Assembly: GCA_963920635.1 (NCBI GenBank)
Contig: OY987298.1
Coordinates: 110,722,035-110,786,034, forward strand
Reading direction: 5' to 3'
DNA length: 64,000 bases
Source: Pseudeuparius sepicola
Lineage: Eukaryota; Arthropoda; Insecta; Coleoptera; Anthribidae
The notes below the pieces were generated by a model. The model had not been told where the DNA came from. It saw only the letters and a list, made by a program, of their open reading frames with translations, and did no database searches. Shown piece by piece: positions 22,576 through 33,993 of this stretch. Each line of letters opens with the position of its first letter. Within the stretch, counting starts at the first letter, position 1. A program made the position numbers and the translations under genes.

Positions 22576-24466
22576 CAAGTTCTGATGACATTATCCATAG
22601 AGGGCAGTTCATACAGCCTGCGAACATGGATGGGTAATCGGACAAAATCCTCGACGAATGTCGATGGGCAGTTAACGTGTTATAACTAAAGAAGTTCACT
22701 TATATAATGGCGGTATATAATAATGTAGTTCTTATCAATATAACGTTTCTTCAAACCACTAAATTTAAGTACTTTTAATTTATCATTAGTACCTATCGTG
22801 GCCGTAGCCTTTGAAAGAGTAAAAAATTACCTTAAAATTGCCTAAAAAGGAAAATGCAAATGTTTTTGGCCTAACTCTAAAACATGGGGCAAATCAACCT
22901 TAGTACCCTTGTAACTCGGCGCTCCGGTGACCTATAATGTTGCCGCACCGAAGCTAATAATCAGCCCACTTGCCGCCGTCAGCTGTTTAGTCGAACGACT
23001 GGCAATTTAAAGGAAATTTTTGAAAAATCCTATTCCCCCAGTTAAAAACTTCAAAAAAATTAGGTATTGAATTCCGTTGCTTTATTTTTCACCCAAAACA
23101 CTACCGGGAGTTTTGAAAATGACGTTTATTATTGGCATACACATTTTCCTGATTAAAATGGTATATTTTCTTACTTCTTATTAGATTCTATTATTTGCAT
23201 ATTAGGTGTAAATACGAAAAACAAGTAATATTTTTTGGAAGAGGCAAAATCGGAAACATGAAAGTGAAAAATTATCGGTAACTTTTAAGCACTCCCGCGA
23301 GAGTTTTAATTTTTCTTTTCTTTATTATTGCTTCTTTGTTTTCCTACAAAAAAGAGACTAAATAATAGTGAATACAATTATTAAAACAAAATTTGGAAAA
23401 CAGTCTAATCTTTTTGTTTGATACAACCCCAACATAACCCCAACATTTCAAACGGAGAAATTTGAAAATTACATTTTGAGAGAACCTGCTAAAATGAGTA
23501 TTTATATTTTAAAAATTGTAAATATTTACTTTTATAAGTATTTAAAAAATTAATAACAAAAGGAACAAAAACTGATTTTAAAAAATTAGAAAAATTTACT
23601 TTTATACAATTTTACAATTAAAAATATATTTTTAAAGCGAATTAAAGACACTTTGTAATCAGAAAACGCCATTTTTATTTGAAGCAAACATCGAATAAGC
23701 CTAACGTATAATGTTGTGCAGGCTTTTGCCACAATTTTGTGCCCAAACTTCGACTTTCGACATTTCAGGGCATACCAAAATTATGGACTCATGGGGAGCT
23801 TACCATATATTATCTTATATACTATTTACCACTCTGAATTTTCCCCCTTTTCGATGCCTTAGGTACTTATTATTATTTGGCACTTACTTGGTTATGATTC
23901 CTGTATCTCTATGCCTACTTTAACCCAGTTCACGGTTTTGTTTCTCACTATATGTTATGTATATCTTCGATCAAAACGTGAGACGAGTAAATCTTTTTTT
24001 TACCGAGGAAATTTCCGCCGTTTCAAGTGTCACTATAATACACATGGCGCATCTGGAGCGGATGCTGGGTGACCTCGGCAAGATGTTCTTTGTTTTTGAC
24101 AAGCGAACCGCCCATGGGCAGGTAATAATATGTGGGAAAAGGGTGGGTATGAGTCCTATGTGTAGGCCATACCTTTAATGGGCGGCCAAAAACAAACGAA
24201 ATTCAACAACAATAGATTTCAGATACTATTTAGAACTACTAGGTTTGGGGCCTCTAAACGCCCTTTTAAGAAAGTTCGTACACGAATATAATACTTTTAT
24301 TATACGTCGCTTCAAGAATACCTTACTGGCAGTATAGGTACAAGAAAGGTAACCTACATACAAACCTGCCTATAGTCATGTTCACATTTTATGTCCCCAA
24401 ACTATTTGCGTTTTTATTTTCCTCGAGGATATCTATACCTAATATGTATAATACTTAGGTAGATAA
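22576..24466. other. Non-coding stretch
   Basis: Strongly AT-rich, especially 23100-23700, with no recognisable gene or RNA. Short frames at 23711-24178 show no domain. Confidence 0.4.
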
Positions 24467-24613
24467 AATCTGTTCAACAAATGTTCATACCTACTTCACA
24501 ACTTCTGTTGTTGTCCGACTCGTGAATATAAGACCGATGCCCATCGTATATTCATGAGTAAGACGAGGACGGGAGTTGTGACGTAGGTATATGAACATTC
24601 GTTGAACAGAGTT
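24467..24613. repeat. Short palindrome (hairpin MITE), arms of about 65 bp
   Basis: TCTGTTCAACAAATGTTCAT at the left is mirrored by ATGAACATTCGTTGAACAGA at the right, and the similarity runs inward to a short loop around GACCGATGCCCATCG. A transcript would fold into an imperfect hairpin of about 65 bp. No duplication could be fixed. Confidence 0.7.
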
Positions 24614-25908
24614 TACATATTTTGTAAAATTTATACAATATTGGAATCATCCGTAAGTCAACTTAGCCCGTAAACTTTTGTTTTCAATATCATTATTATT
24701 CATTTATAATTTCGCGAAATGAGACCGTGTATTCCAGGAATGCTAGGATTGCTAAACAAACGACCACAAACCGAGTTTTAGTGATAATTCTGTAATTTTT
24801 GATATGACGTTAATTAGATGACCACATATAATATGTGTATATCAGCTTTGAAATTATCTTACATACTTCCGCTGTATTCTGATATGACTAGATTGGGCTT
24901 TCTGCAGTACTAAAAATTATTTATTCTTGTTGTTAGGACGCATTACTTTCTCACAAAATAAAATGAGTAGGTATACGTCTATATATAGGTTGCAACGACG
25001 AAAAAATATTAGATCTGCACCGTATGTTTAACACATAGTTGACAGTATTTTTAAATCTTTTGCCAATAATGATCAATATTATCTTAAATAACTCGGACTG
25101 GGAAAATGTTATAAAGACCCGTTTAAAATTAAAAAAAAATTGTACCTGTATCTTTCCCGATACCTACTATGAAAGTTCTCTCATATCATTTGTGAAATTG
25201 TATAGGTAGCTGTTTTGCAATTCAAAAAAGTATAAGAAATAAAGGCACCTTAATGGCCACCTACTAAAGTGTAAACTGAAGCTAATGTTGTTCGTCATTC
25301 ATTTGAATACTTATCACCCTCTACCACGGTAAACAATAAACAACCTACTTACACGTCTGTTGAATATAAAGAGTCCTGCCCTTTTTTGGCAAGCACAACA
25401 CGACATAAATTTCTCAGTAACTTCTTATAGGGTAGGTGATAACCGTACAGTAGGATACGATGTGCTTTGTGTCTGCGTATTTATCTTTTCATCAAGATGG
25501 GGGTGGTGACAACTGTCCCAGGAGTTATTGCGAGTTTTGTTTAGAATACATTTCGAAGGGATCTACTTAGGTAGCATATGTTTTTTTATTTGGGTTTCGT
25601 AAACAGTAGATTCTCAGTATTGGCCTGGCCCCATGGTTTTTCAGTATAAAATCTTTAATTTAAAACTGGATGAATCTAAAGAAAACAAATATAGAAAACC
25701 CAACAAGCAATGAAATAAGTCAAAAGTGAGATTTAAAGCTCAAGTTTTAAATAAAGCCGATATTTTTGTTATCCAAAGACAACGAATAAAACGTGCCCAT
25801 ACGGATGGAGTTGACCATAAAAGAAAATTTTATTTTTAAAATATATGACTTTTCACTAAAACAGATTTTACTTTGAGGTCTAATTTAAATGACAGCTGGA
25901 GATATGTA
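24614..25908. other. Non-coding stretch
   Basis: AT-rich intronic sequence. No gene, RNA or strong repeat recognised. Confidence 0.4.
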
Positions 25909-26767
25909 CAGTGTGTTTCACTTTAACTGGCTACAATTCATTATTTTATAACCGGTCCACCGATTTTCGTTTTTTTTAATATAGTATAGAGTTCAGCCGC
26001 CCTTAGAAGAACACCGGGAAGCCATTATTAGATAGATGTGCAGTAGAACATATTAGCTCCACCCCTTAGCAACGACGGGCATCATTGACGTATCTCTATG
26101 CTAGCGATAAAAATGTTAATTATAAAACTATTTATTTTTCTATAAGCGTAATAGTATAGTTCTATATAAAAACACCTGTCAAGGATTAATCAATTTTATT
26201 ATTCTTATTTGCTATCGGACATTGGCAAATCATCAAGTAAATGTTCCTTTTCGATTTGCAATGCTTCATAATTTTTTTCGCGTTGGCAAATTTTGTTCCA
26301 ATCATGGGCCGTAATTTCTTCAAATAAGACCCAAAAAATGGCGAAAGTATTAGGCATATTTTTACGAGAAAAAAAATACCTCTATTGATTTAGGCACATC
26401 TGGACCACACAAATCCCAAGTGTAAAAAATGAAAAAATCTCATCTTAATCTATTGGCAATCTAATATTTGCAAGACGTTCAGTAGCGTTTACACAGGACA
26501 CTCTCTAAAAGTCGATTTTTCATTTTTTTGCACTAAGTTGTGAACACTCGGTACAAGTTATGAGATTGAAACTTGGGATTTGTGGGTTCCAGATGGGCCT
26601 AAATTGATAGAGGTATTTGTTTTTTCGTAAAAAATGCATAATATGCTTTCGTCACTATTGGGGTCTTATTTGTTATCATAGTCTATGGAAAAGGCGAATC
26701 TTAAAATAATGTATATACCAGGATATATAAAATAATGAATTGTCACCATTTAAACTGAAACTCACTG
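25909..26767. mobile_element. TA-flanked palindromic element of the CAGTGTGTTTCACTT type
   Basis: The left end is TA|CAGTGTGTTTCACTTTAACT and the right end complements it, finishing at 26767 before TA. Inner arms at about 26310-26420 and 26560-26680 are also inverted copies. About 340 bp near 25970-26310 have no partner in the right arm, suggesting an insertion or deletion. The termini match the element at 50733-51790, so the two belong to one family. Confidence 0.8.
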
Positions 26768-28560
26768 TATAATATATTGATATTTGTTTTCGCAATTGAA
26801 GGATCGCATCAGTTAACCATAAGATAAAGCAGACTTTTGACAGTTATGCTAGATTATCTCTTACTTACCTACTTTAGTAGATAATTCAAAACAATAACAA
26901 AACGATAATAAATATTCAGTATAATAATATATCATTTTTATTATTTCGTCTATCCAGGTTTTTTATTTAATATTTATTGCCATATGGTTTTTATTTTGAT
27001 TTAATAAACTAAATATTTCTGAGAAATTAAGTTCACTTATCTTGCTAACATGAAAAGCAAATATCAAATAAATATATTATATTGATCGACAAAAATTAGG
27101 GAAATAATAGGGGGTTGGGGTTTTTACCTGAAGAATGCACTTTAGCTTTTAAAATAACATGGCATTTTTGACAAAAACGAGTAGGTAGCTACATATTTGC
27201 ATTTCAACATCGCTGACTTCCTGGGGTAGTAAAGTGAGTATTTTATATGACATTAAATTGATAGACGCATGTTTGTCTATTTTATTATTCTGTAGTTTAT
27301 TGGAATTCTAATTTTTTTATTTCGAAAACATACCTACCTCAACCGTGCATATTTTAACCAGAACAGATCAATAGAATAAATGCATAGTTTAAACGTATAC
27401 TCCAGCAGCGAGGTATAGCATTAAATCGCCGCTTTATACATATTTAAACAGGCCGATTTAAAAATTGATAATGGTGAAAAAACTGCCGCACAAGTGTGCT
27501 CACATTTTAAACATTAGCACTTGCTCCAACAATATTTCACTGGCCATCGGTAGGTATACATACAATAATATGGAAAACGCGATTTCCTGTTAAACAGGAA
27601 ACTGCTGACGATAACATCTAGAATGTCTGAATAAAATACCACTAAATTATTAATTAACTAAATAAAGAGGACAACGAGATTTAATCCATTTGATTTTAAT
27701 TACGGCAACGCGACGGCCCGACTTCGATCTGGAAGCAATCGTGGATATACAAACATTAATGTGCGGCCAGCGACACAGCTGTCATCCCCCAGATCCCCAG
27801 ATTGAGAAATGGAAAAAGAATTTATCGTTACCGAGGTTGAGATTCTTATCGGTGCGATCTTAATTGAAGAATTAATTAAATTGAGCCGATGGCCGCATCG
27901 TGAACAAACATCGGTTGATCCGGATGGTGTTTCAACTCGTAGGGGTAACTAAACTATAACTAGGAAAATATGGGTACATTATACATGTACTAAATTAAAT
28001 AAAAAATGGTGGTGAAGACCAAGTAAAGCTAAAGTGAAAAACTTTTCTTTGGTTGCTATTTTACTCGCCATGGCCGATATGGAGGGCATTTTTAAAATTT
28101 AATTTAATACAAAGAGTCATAGATAACGTGATAAATCCGATTTTCGCCGTAATTTTAAAGAAAAATTGATGGTTCAAAAACTAAACTTGTGTAGAATTTT
28201 TCGAGGAATTCAAATATGACATCAAACTTAATATGCAGGGAATTGTTAAAAAGTTATTTCAAAAATTACCCTTTTCCAAAAAAATATAAAGTTGGATTTT
28301 AACACGGAATATTAGTAATGACTCATTACTAATAGACTAGCAGAAAAATGTCCTATGACTTTTGTGTTTACAATTTTTTGCAAGTTTTCAATATTATTCG
28401 AAGAAAGTGGAAAATAACCATTTAGGAGGGGATATATTTCTGGTGTGCAGTGCAGTGCAGCCAGTGGGCCAAGACACCCCACCCAAGCAAAAAACTCTTG
28501 AATTAATATCAGAAAACCGATTTCCATGGTTTGTTGTGAGCTTCTGGGAGCAAAAAAAAA
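26768..28560. other. Intronic stretch with a less AT-rich block at about 27690-27950
   Basis: AT-rich overall. The block at about 27690-27950 has more balanced composition and a homeodomain-like AATTAATTAAATT stretch near 27868. It could be a conserved non-coding segment, but only alignment would tell. Confidence 0.3.
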
Positions 28561-29603
28561 GGGTGTAATTGAACTGATGGTCAAAAATGAAACCACGTAT
28601 TCTTGGAGTCAAAATAAGGGCACTTCTTCATATATTTTGTCTCCTACGGGCCATAGTTTTTTTTATACAGAGCGTAGAAGTTTAGAGGAAAATACACATA
28701 TTTCTTAGTATCTCTAGAAGTATACGATATATTTTCCTCAAACTTGGCGTGTCACATGAGCGGATGAGCCGTCAAACTTGAGGTTGATATGAAGCTTCTG
28801 AGGCCCCCAGTTGCGGAGATACAGGGTGTTAATAAAATTAATTACTTCTGAAAAATATGAATAGCCTGTTTAATCGCATTTTTTAAATTTATTTTTAGTG
28901 GTGAATTCAATGGTTAACAAAAAGTGTCTTTTAGTATTTTTTCATATTCGCAGCCGTTTCTTAATTATATTCAAAGAACGGCAATGCTGCAATAAACAAT
29001 CTGTGGATGTCAATTAAACTTGACATTATTTGATTCATTTGGCTGTCAACTTCTTTTATTATCGTTTTTGCGTATCGTATTTTGTAAAATAAAGTTTAAT
29101 TGACATCCACAGATTGCTAGATTTATTCTTGAAATGATTTGTTTGTTGCAGCATTGCCGTTCTTTGAAAATAATTAAGAAACGGCTGCGAATATGAAAAA
29201 ATACTAAGAGATACTTTTTGTTAACAATTGAATTTACCACTCAAAACACTCCTTACACTCATTTTTTAAAAAAAAATTTAAATTTTAAAAATGCGATTAC
29301 ACAGGGTATTCATATTTTTCTGAAGTAATTAATTTTAATAACATCCTGTATCTCCACGCACTGGGGGCCTCAGAAGCTTTATACCAACCTTAAGTTTGAC
29401 GGCTCATCTGATCATGTGACACGCCAAGTTTGAAGAAAATATCTCGTATACTTCTAGAGATACTAAGAAATATGTGTATTTTGATATCAACTTCTACGCT
29501 CTGTATAAAAAAAAACTATGGCCCGTAGGAGAAAAAAGTATATGAAGAAGTGCCCTTATTAATACGTGGTTTCATTTTTGACCATCAGTTCAGTTACACC
29601 CTG
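28561..29603. mobile_element. Palindromic element with arms of about 0.5 kb
   Basis: GGGTGTAATTGAACTGATGG at 28561 is mirrored by CCATCAGTTCAGTTACACCC near the right end, which finishes with CTG|TA at 29603-29605. The arms pair along nearly their whole length around a centre near 29060. The extreme left terminus (expected CA) is replaced by a run of A. No coding capacity; short frames on both strands are mirror images. Confidence 0.85.
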
Positions 29604-29929
29604 TATATGCTCGCAAGTATCCTAATCTAAAAATATTTCTAGGGAACCAGAGAAGTATTAAGTATTAGCAAGATATTTTCTATACAATTTCCTTATATTT
29701 AAAAAAAATCATGAACACAAACTTTTTTAATACTTTAAAATACAAGAATTTTGTTAATACTTTTGTCTCTTGTATAACTTCTACATATAAAATAAAAAAA
29801 GAGTATAAACTTACTTCTTGGCCTTTCTCCTTACTTCACAAATGATTATATGAGCCCATATTGGTTAACAAAGAAAAGATGAGCGCCAGCTAATGCAGTT
29901 TACTCATATTTGAAAAACTTGAACGTGCG

Positions 29930-30540
29930 GAGCAACCCCCCCCCCCAAGTTATTCCTCTGGGTGCGCCACCACTGTAGTGTACGAATTATATTTTCTACT
30001 GTTAACTCCCTCTCCACCTGGCGCCTAATGGGAGTGCCATAGAAACATAATATCTCTCCAATGTCTCCCTGGTCCCACCCATCTCCTCGGCCAGTTTGAC
30101 CGAGCAAACCCCCGAACAAACAGTCGAACCGGTCTTCGAGCAACATCCCCGGCCGACAATAGAAAACCGTTTCGCGAAGACGCCGCCATTGAAGCACGCG
30201 CCCACCCATTTCCGGAGCTCGCCGTAACCGGTGTCTCCGCTCACCTATTACCACGTGCTAGGGCCCGCCGTATGGGGTAACCAGAGAAGAGCCGGGATAC
30301 CTCGCCGTCCCTTGATGGGGGACGGGAAGTGCTCGAATGTCGAGGGGTGGATGGAACACGTGCGAGCGCCCATCGCCGAACGGGCCCCTTGGACGTGGAA
30401 GGGTTCTTGGCGGCTACAATGGGACAGGGACACTAAGTGGGGATTAGCAGGTTTCTATTTAATTGTGTCAATGGTGTGCGGGGCCGTCTCAACGAGTCTG
30501 AAGATTGTCTACGCGATATCTGGGGAATGATAGAGGGGTA
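29930..30540. other. GC-rich intronic island with a hAT-like terminus at its left edge
   Basis: The run of C at about 29937-29951 followed by GGGTGCGCCACCACTG reads on the other strand as CAGTGGTGGCGCACCC and then a G run, resembling a hAT-type end. The next 550 bp are GC-rich with long frames on both strands (for example 29904-30254 minus, 30231-30530 plus) that I do not recognise. Composition alone could explain them. Confidence 0.3.
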
Positions 30541-31079
30541 ATGATTCTATTGTGCCCAGTTGACCCAAGCCTTTATTACCACAACATTCAAGCATATATG
30601 ACGGACAGAGTACATTTTATTGAATAATATGAACGGTTCTCTGCATAGGTAGGTACGTCTTCGACAGTATTTATTTTCCATTTAATCATGTCCAACCCAA
30701 AACACCATAGAGAAGTGATGTCGCTATCATATAATGTCACGTTCTGATCTTCATTTAGGCCGAGAAGGTTCTACTTCGCGAATCGAAAGGAAAGTCTAAT
30801 CGACGCTTAAAAATGGCAACCTAGTTTCTAAACTACTAGCATCTCCACACTAATTCCAGTATCAATATCAATACCAAAAAAACAAACCCTTTTCTGTACG
30901 ACCTACCCACAATGTTGGCTTAGATGAAATCTCATACGTATACTCATACTGACCCAAGTTAAGATTTATTATACTATTGGAGATATTATGATCACATTGA
31001 AACCGCCAAGGCAGTTGCCATAGATGAAGTCACAATAGTTAAATTTGGATAGGACCAGTGAATCACATAAAGTTCGAAA
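30541..31079. other. Non-coding stretch
   Basis: Intronic sequence without recognisable genes or repeats. Confidence 0.35.
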
Positions 31080-31890
31080 GTCAGAAAGTAACGACTAGCA
31101 TATAACAATTTTAATGACACAAAATATTGCTGAAGAAGTTTCTTTGTGATCCCTAAAGCCAAGATCAATATCCAAGATCAACCCAAGGTTCTTACCGGAA
31201 TTTACTATCAGGATAGAAGTGCCATTAAATTTTATATTAAGGTTAACAACATGATTTCTTACTATTAAAACTTTGGACATTCCGAGATTTTAATTAAATT
31301 AGAGACTCGAGATCATCATTGATTAGCAAAGCAGATTCTTAAAAGTTTTCATAATTAAAAACCAAGTAAAGCTAAAGCATCAGGATTCGCTTGTTCTTTG
31401 CAATTTCCAACCGATCGCAAGATATTATAGCAGTGTAAATAAGAAATAGGAGGGGCCCAAGAATCGAACTATGGAACCCTGTGAAAGACCAAGAATCGAA
31501 CTATCGAACCCTGTGAAAGACCTGAGTGAATCTTAGTAGAGTCAGAAAAATTGCCCCCGGAAAGTATTCTTTGAGACCTGATTAAATTAAGCGACTCATT
31601 TTAGCGATCAGTAGGTTATGGCGGATGGTAGGTATCGAAAAGTTTAGTGAACTAACTAGCTTCTAAGCAGGAGTTGATTATGTTCACAATATATTTGTCA
31701 ATAAATGGACTGCAACACAATAGCATGCTGATAGTCACACCATCAATCCCGCAGGCTTTATAAGAAATATTGTGCAGAATGCCATGAATTTTAGGAGTAG
31801 AGGCTAAAGAGAAAGAGAAACGATTTAGTTCGTTGAAAACGCTATTATTAAAAGTTGTTATTTTCTCCTTACAATCATCAATATTTTATA
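31080..31890 (-). pseudogene. Decayed non-LTR retrotransposon (LINE) reverse transcriptase fragment
   Basis: Read on the minus strand, about 31740-31790 encodes KACGIDGVTISML, matching the early RT motif (G-D/I-D-G). About 31510-31560 encodes SGLSQGSIV, matching the P-Q-G-S motif region. The frame at 31095-31280 has NSGKNLGLILDIDLGFRDH, the 'KNLGv.lD..L.f..H' motif found after the RT domain in Jockey/CR1-type elements. Stops and frameshifts lie between these pieces, so it is dead. A 33-bp direct duplication (around 31452-31520) lies within it. No endonuclease domain or ends were found. Confidence 0.65.
31452..31520. repeat. Short direct tandem duplication inside the LINE relic
   Basis: CAAGAATCGAACTATGGAAC and the following CCTGTGAAAGAC recur about 34 bp later with one difference. 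The duplication breaks the RT frame further. Confidence 0.7.
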
Positions 31891-32236
31891 AAAATTGTCC
31901 AAAATAATAATTTATCTTTTTGGGGGTGAGAAAGGCATTTAGGAGGAGAATTTGGCTTTTTTGAGCAAACGTCAAGATCATTCAAAGCAGACCAAGGGCA
32001 GCAAAAGCAATGCAGTCATGAACAATTTTGTCAAATATTATCTAATTGAAACCTAAATTAACTCGTTAAGCAACGCATAACTATTTGATATTGCATATTG
32101 CAGTTGTGCACTCGTATTCAATAGGGTAAACCCATATAGCTTTTATTTTCCCAAAAATATCCTTACGTAACATGAAAATTTTAATCTGATACATGCAGAC
32201 AAACACGCTCTATTAAATGCCACTTTCAAAAATATA

Positions 32237-33112
32237 CAGCGTGTCCCCAGATGGGGTACCGCACTCTTGTAAAGTTTCTTATATTTGATTTTTCGAGAAA
32301 AATTCATTCTTGATAAAAAGTTTTGCTTGTTCTTAAAATAAGATTGGCATGAAAAAAGTTAACATTACTTATACTGGGTGACCAGAAAATTGAAAAAACG
32401 TTAATTAACATAAGAGTAAACTGCCTCTATATGTAGAGATAATGAAAAAAGTTATAAAGAAAATTTGTTCAGCGTGTTAAGTTACTTAGGTGTACAAAAT
32501 TTCAAGGTGTAAGGCCTACTTTGATTTTTTGTTTTTTTTTTCTTGTTTTTCTTCGATTAAATGTTTTTCTGTAAATAGTATGACAAAACTGTATGAACAA
32601 AAGTTACTCAGAGTATTAAACTATGTAGGATGAAAAAATTTTGACAATCCCGGCCTACTTTGATTTTCTTCCAATATTTTCCAAAATACAAAGTAGGCCT
32701 AGAATTATTAAATTTTGTCATCAGGCGCCGTTTTCCATTCTGGGTAACTTTTGTTAATACAGTTTTGTGATACTATTTACAGAAAACCATTTAATCAAAG
32801 AAAAACAAGAAAAATATCAAAAAGTCAAAGTAGGCCTAACTCTTTGAAATTTTGTACACGTAAGAAACTTAGCAGGCTAAACAAATTTTCATTATAACTT
32901 TTTTTCACTATCTCTACAAATAGAGGCAGTTTACTCTTATGTTAATTAATGTTTTTTCAATTTTCTGTTCACCCAGTATAAGTAATGTTAACTTTTTCCA
33001 TGCCAATCTTATTTTAAGAACAAGCAAAACTTTTTATCAAAAATGACTTTTCTCGAAAAATCAAATATAAGAAACTTTACAAGAGTGCGGTACCCCATCT
33101 GGGGACACACTG
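32237..33112. mobile_element. TA-flanked palindromic element, nearly perfect arms
   Basis: TA|CAGCGTGTCCCCAGATGGGG at the left is mirrored at the right end, which finishes at 33112 before TA. The arms pair over about 400 bp each around a centre near 32680. The terminal 60 bp are almost identical, suggesting a young or recently homogenised copy. No transposase seen. Confidence 0.88.
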
Positions 33113-33857
33113 TAGGTATGTTGCCATTTGAAGAAATTGCCGATGATGTCATATTATTAATCCGGGACAGTGATTCGGCATCAAAAGATGAGCTTTTATC
33201 AACAAAAATTGACGTGTGCGAGGACTTCTCTGAAAAACTTTTCCTCTTTAAGAAAATGAATTTTCCTGCTCCCTCCCCCGTAAGTTCACTTTACATACTC
33301 GCCAACAGGCCCGAAAGCGAAAGTCAAATGTTCGAGGTGCCCTGTTATTTTGGTTGCTAGCTGCGAAAGTGGTTGCTAGGTACAAAAAGTATTGCTTAGC
33401 AACCCTTACGCAGCAAGGAACTTAAAACCATTAATAAAATATATATAGCAACGCGAATCTTGCGTCAATTTTAATATGTTTCAGAACAATCGTTTTACAA
33501 ACTGGTTTTAATCATAAAGAACACGAATTATACCAAAGAAAAATTAATAATTTAAATGCTTCTCTGGCGTCAAGTAAGAGCCGCATAACAAAACAAATTT
33601 TGCAAGCACCGCGCTAACAGTACGCGATTAGTAATTATTCGTAGATCCATGGTTCAAATCCCATACAAAGCTCCACATTTTTTATTTATTTTTTATTATC
33701 GCTGTATTCTGCCTCTTATATTTATCACCGATTATCATTTTTAGTAATTGAACAAAGGATATTTTGAAGATCATTATTACTCACAATCTACTCCATATGT
33801 ATTTAGAGCTTTATTCGAAATACCTATAACTTGAAATTTTCGGTAGCAGGAAAAATG

Positions 33858-33993
33858 TAATACATTGCACGATGCGTAAGCTCTTTTTTGGCCTCGGAGG
33901 TACTTTTAATGACCGAGGCAACGCTCGCGTTGCCTCGATCTTTAAACAACCTCCTCGGCCAAAAAAGTGCACTTACGCATCTGGCAATGTAAA
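33858..33993. repeat. Hairpin-forming palindrome with a perfect inner stem
   Basis: GATGCGTAAGCTCTTTTTTG with GGCC(T/G)CGGAGG on the left pairs with its complement on the right. In the centre, CGAGGCAACG and CGTTGCCTCG are perfect complements around CTCG. A transcript would fold into a long hairpin. It may be a tiny MITE or a structured regulatory sequence. Confidence 0.7.

Noticed and set aside
29904..30530. Overlapping long frames on both strands
   Set aside because: GC-rich sequence gives open frames in several phases; there is no motif, splice context or start context to favour one.
33600..33680. tRNA-like stretch with GGTTCAAATCCCAT
   Set aside because: Only the B box and a weak T arm can be formed; the acceptor and D arms do not fold. 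At most a decayed SINE head.
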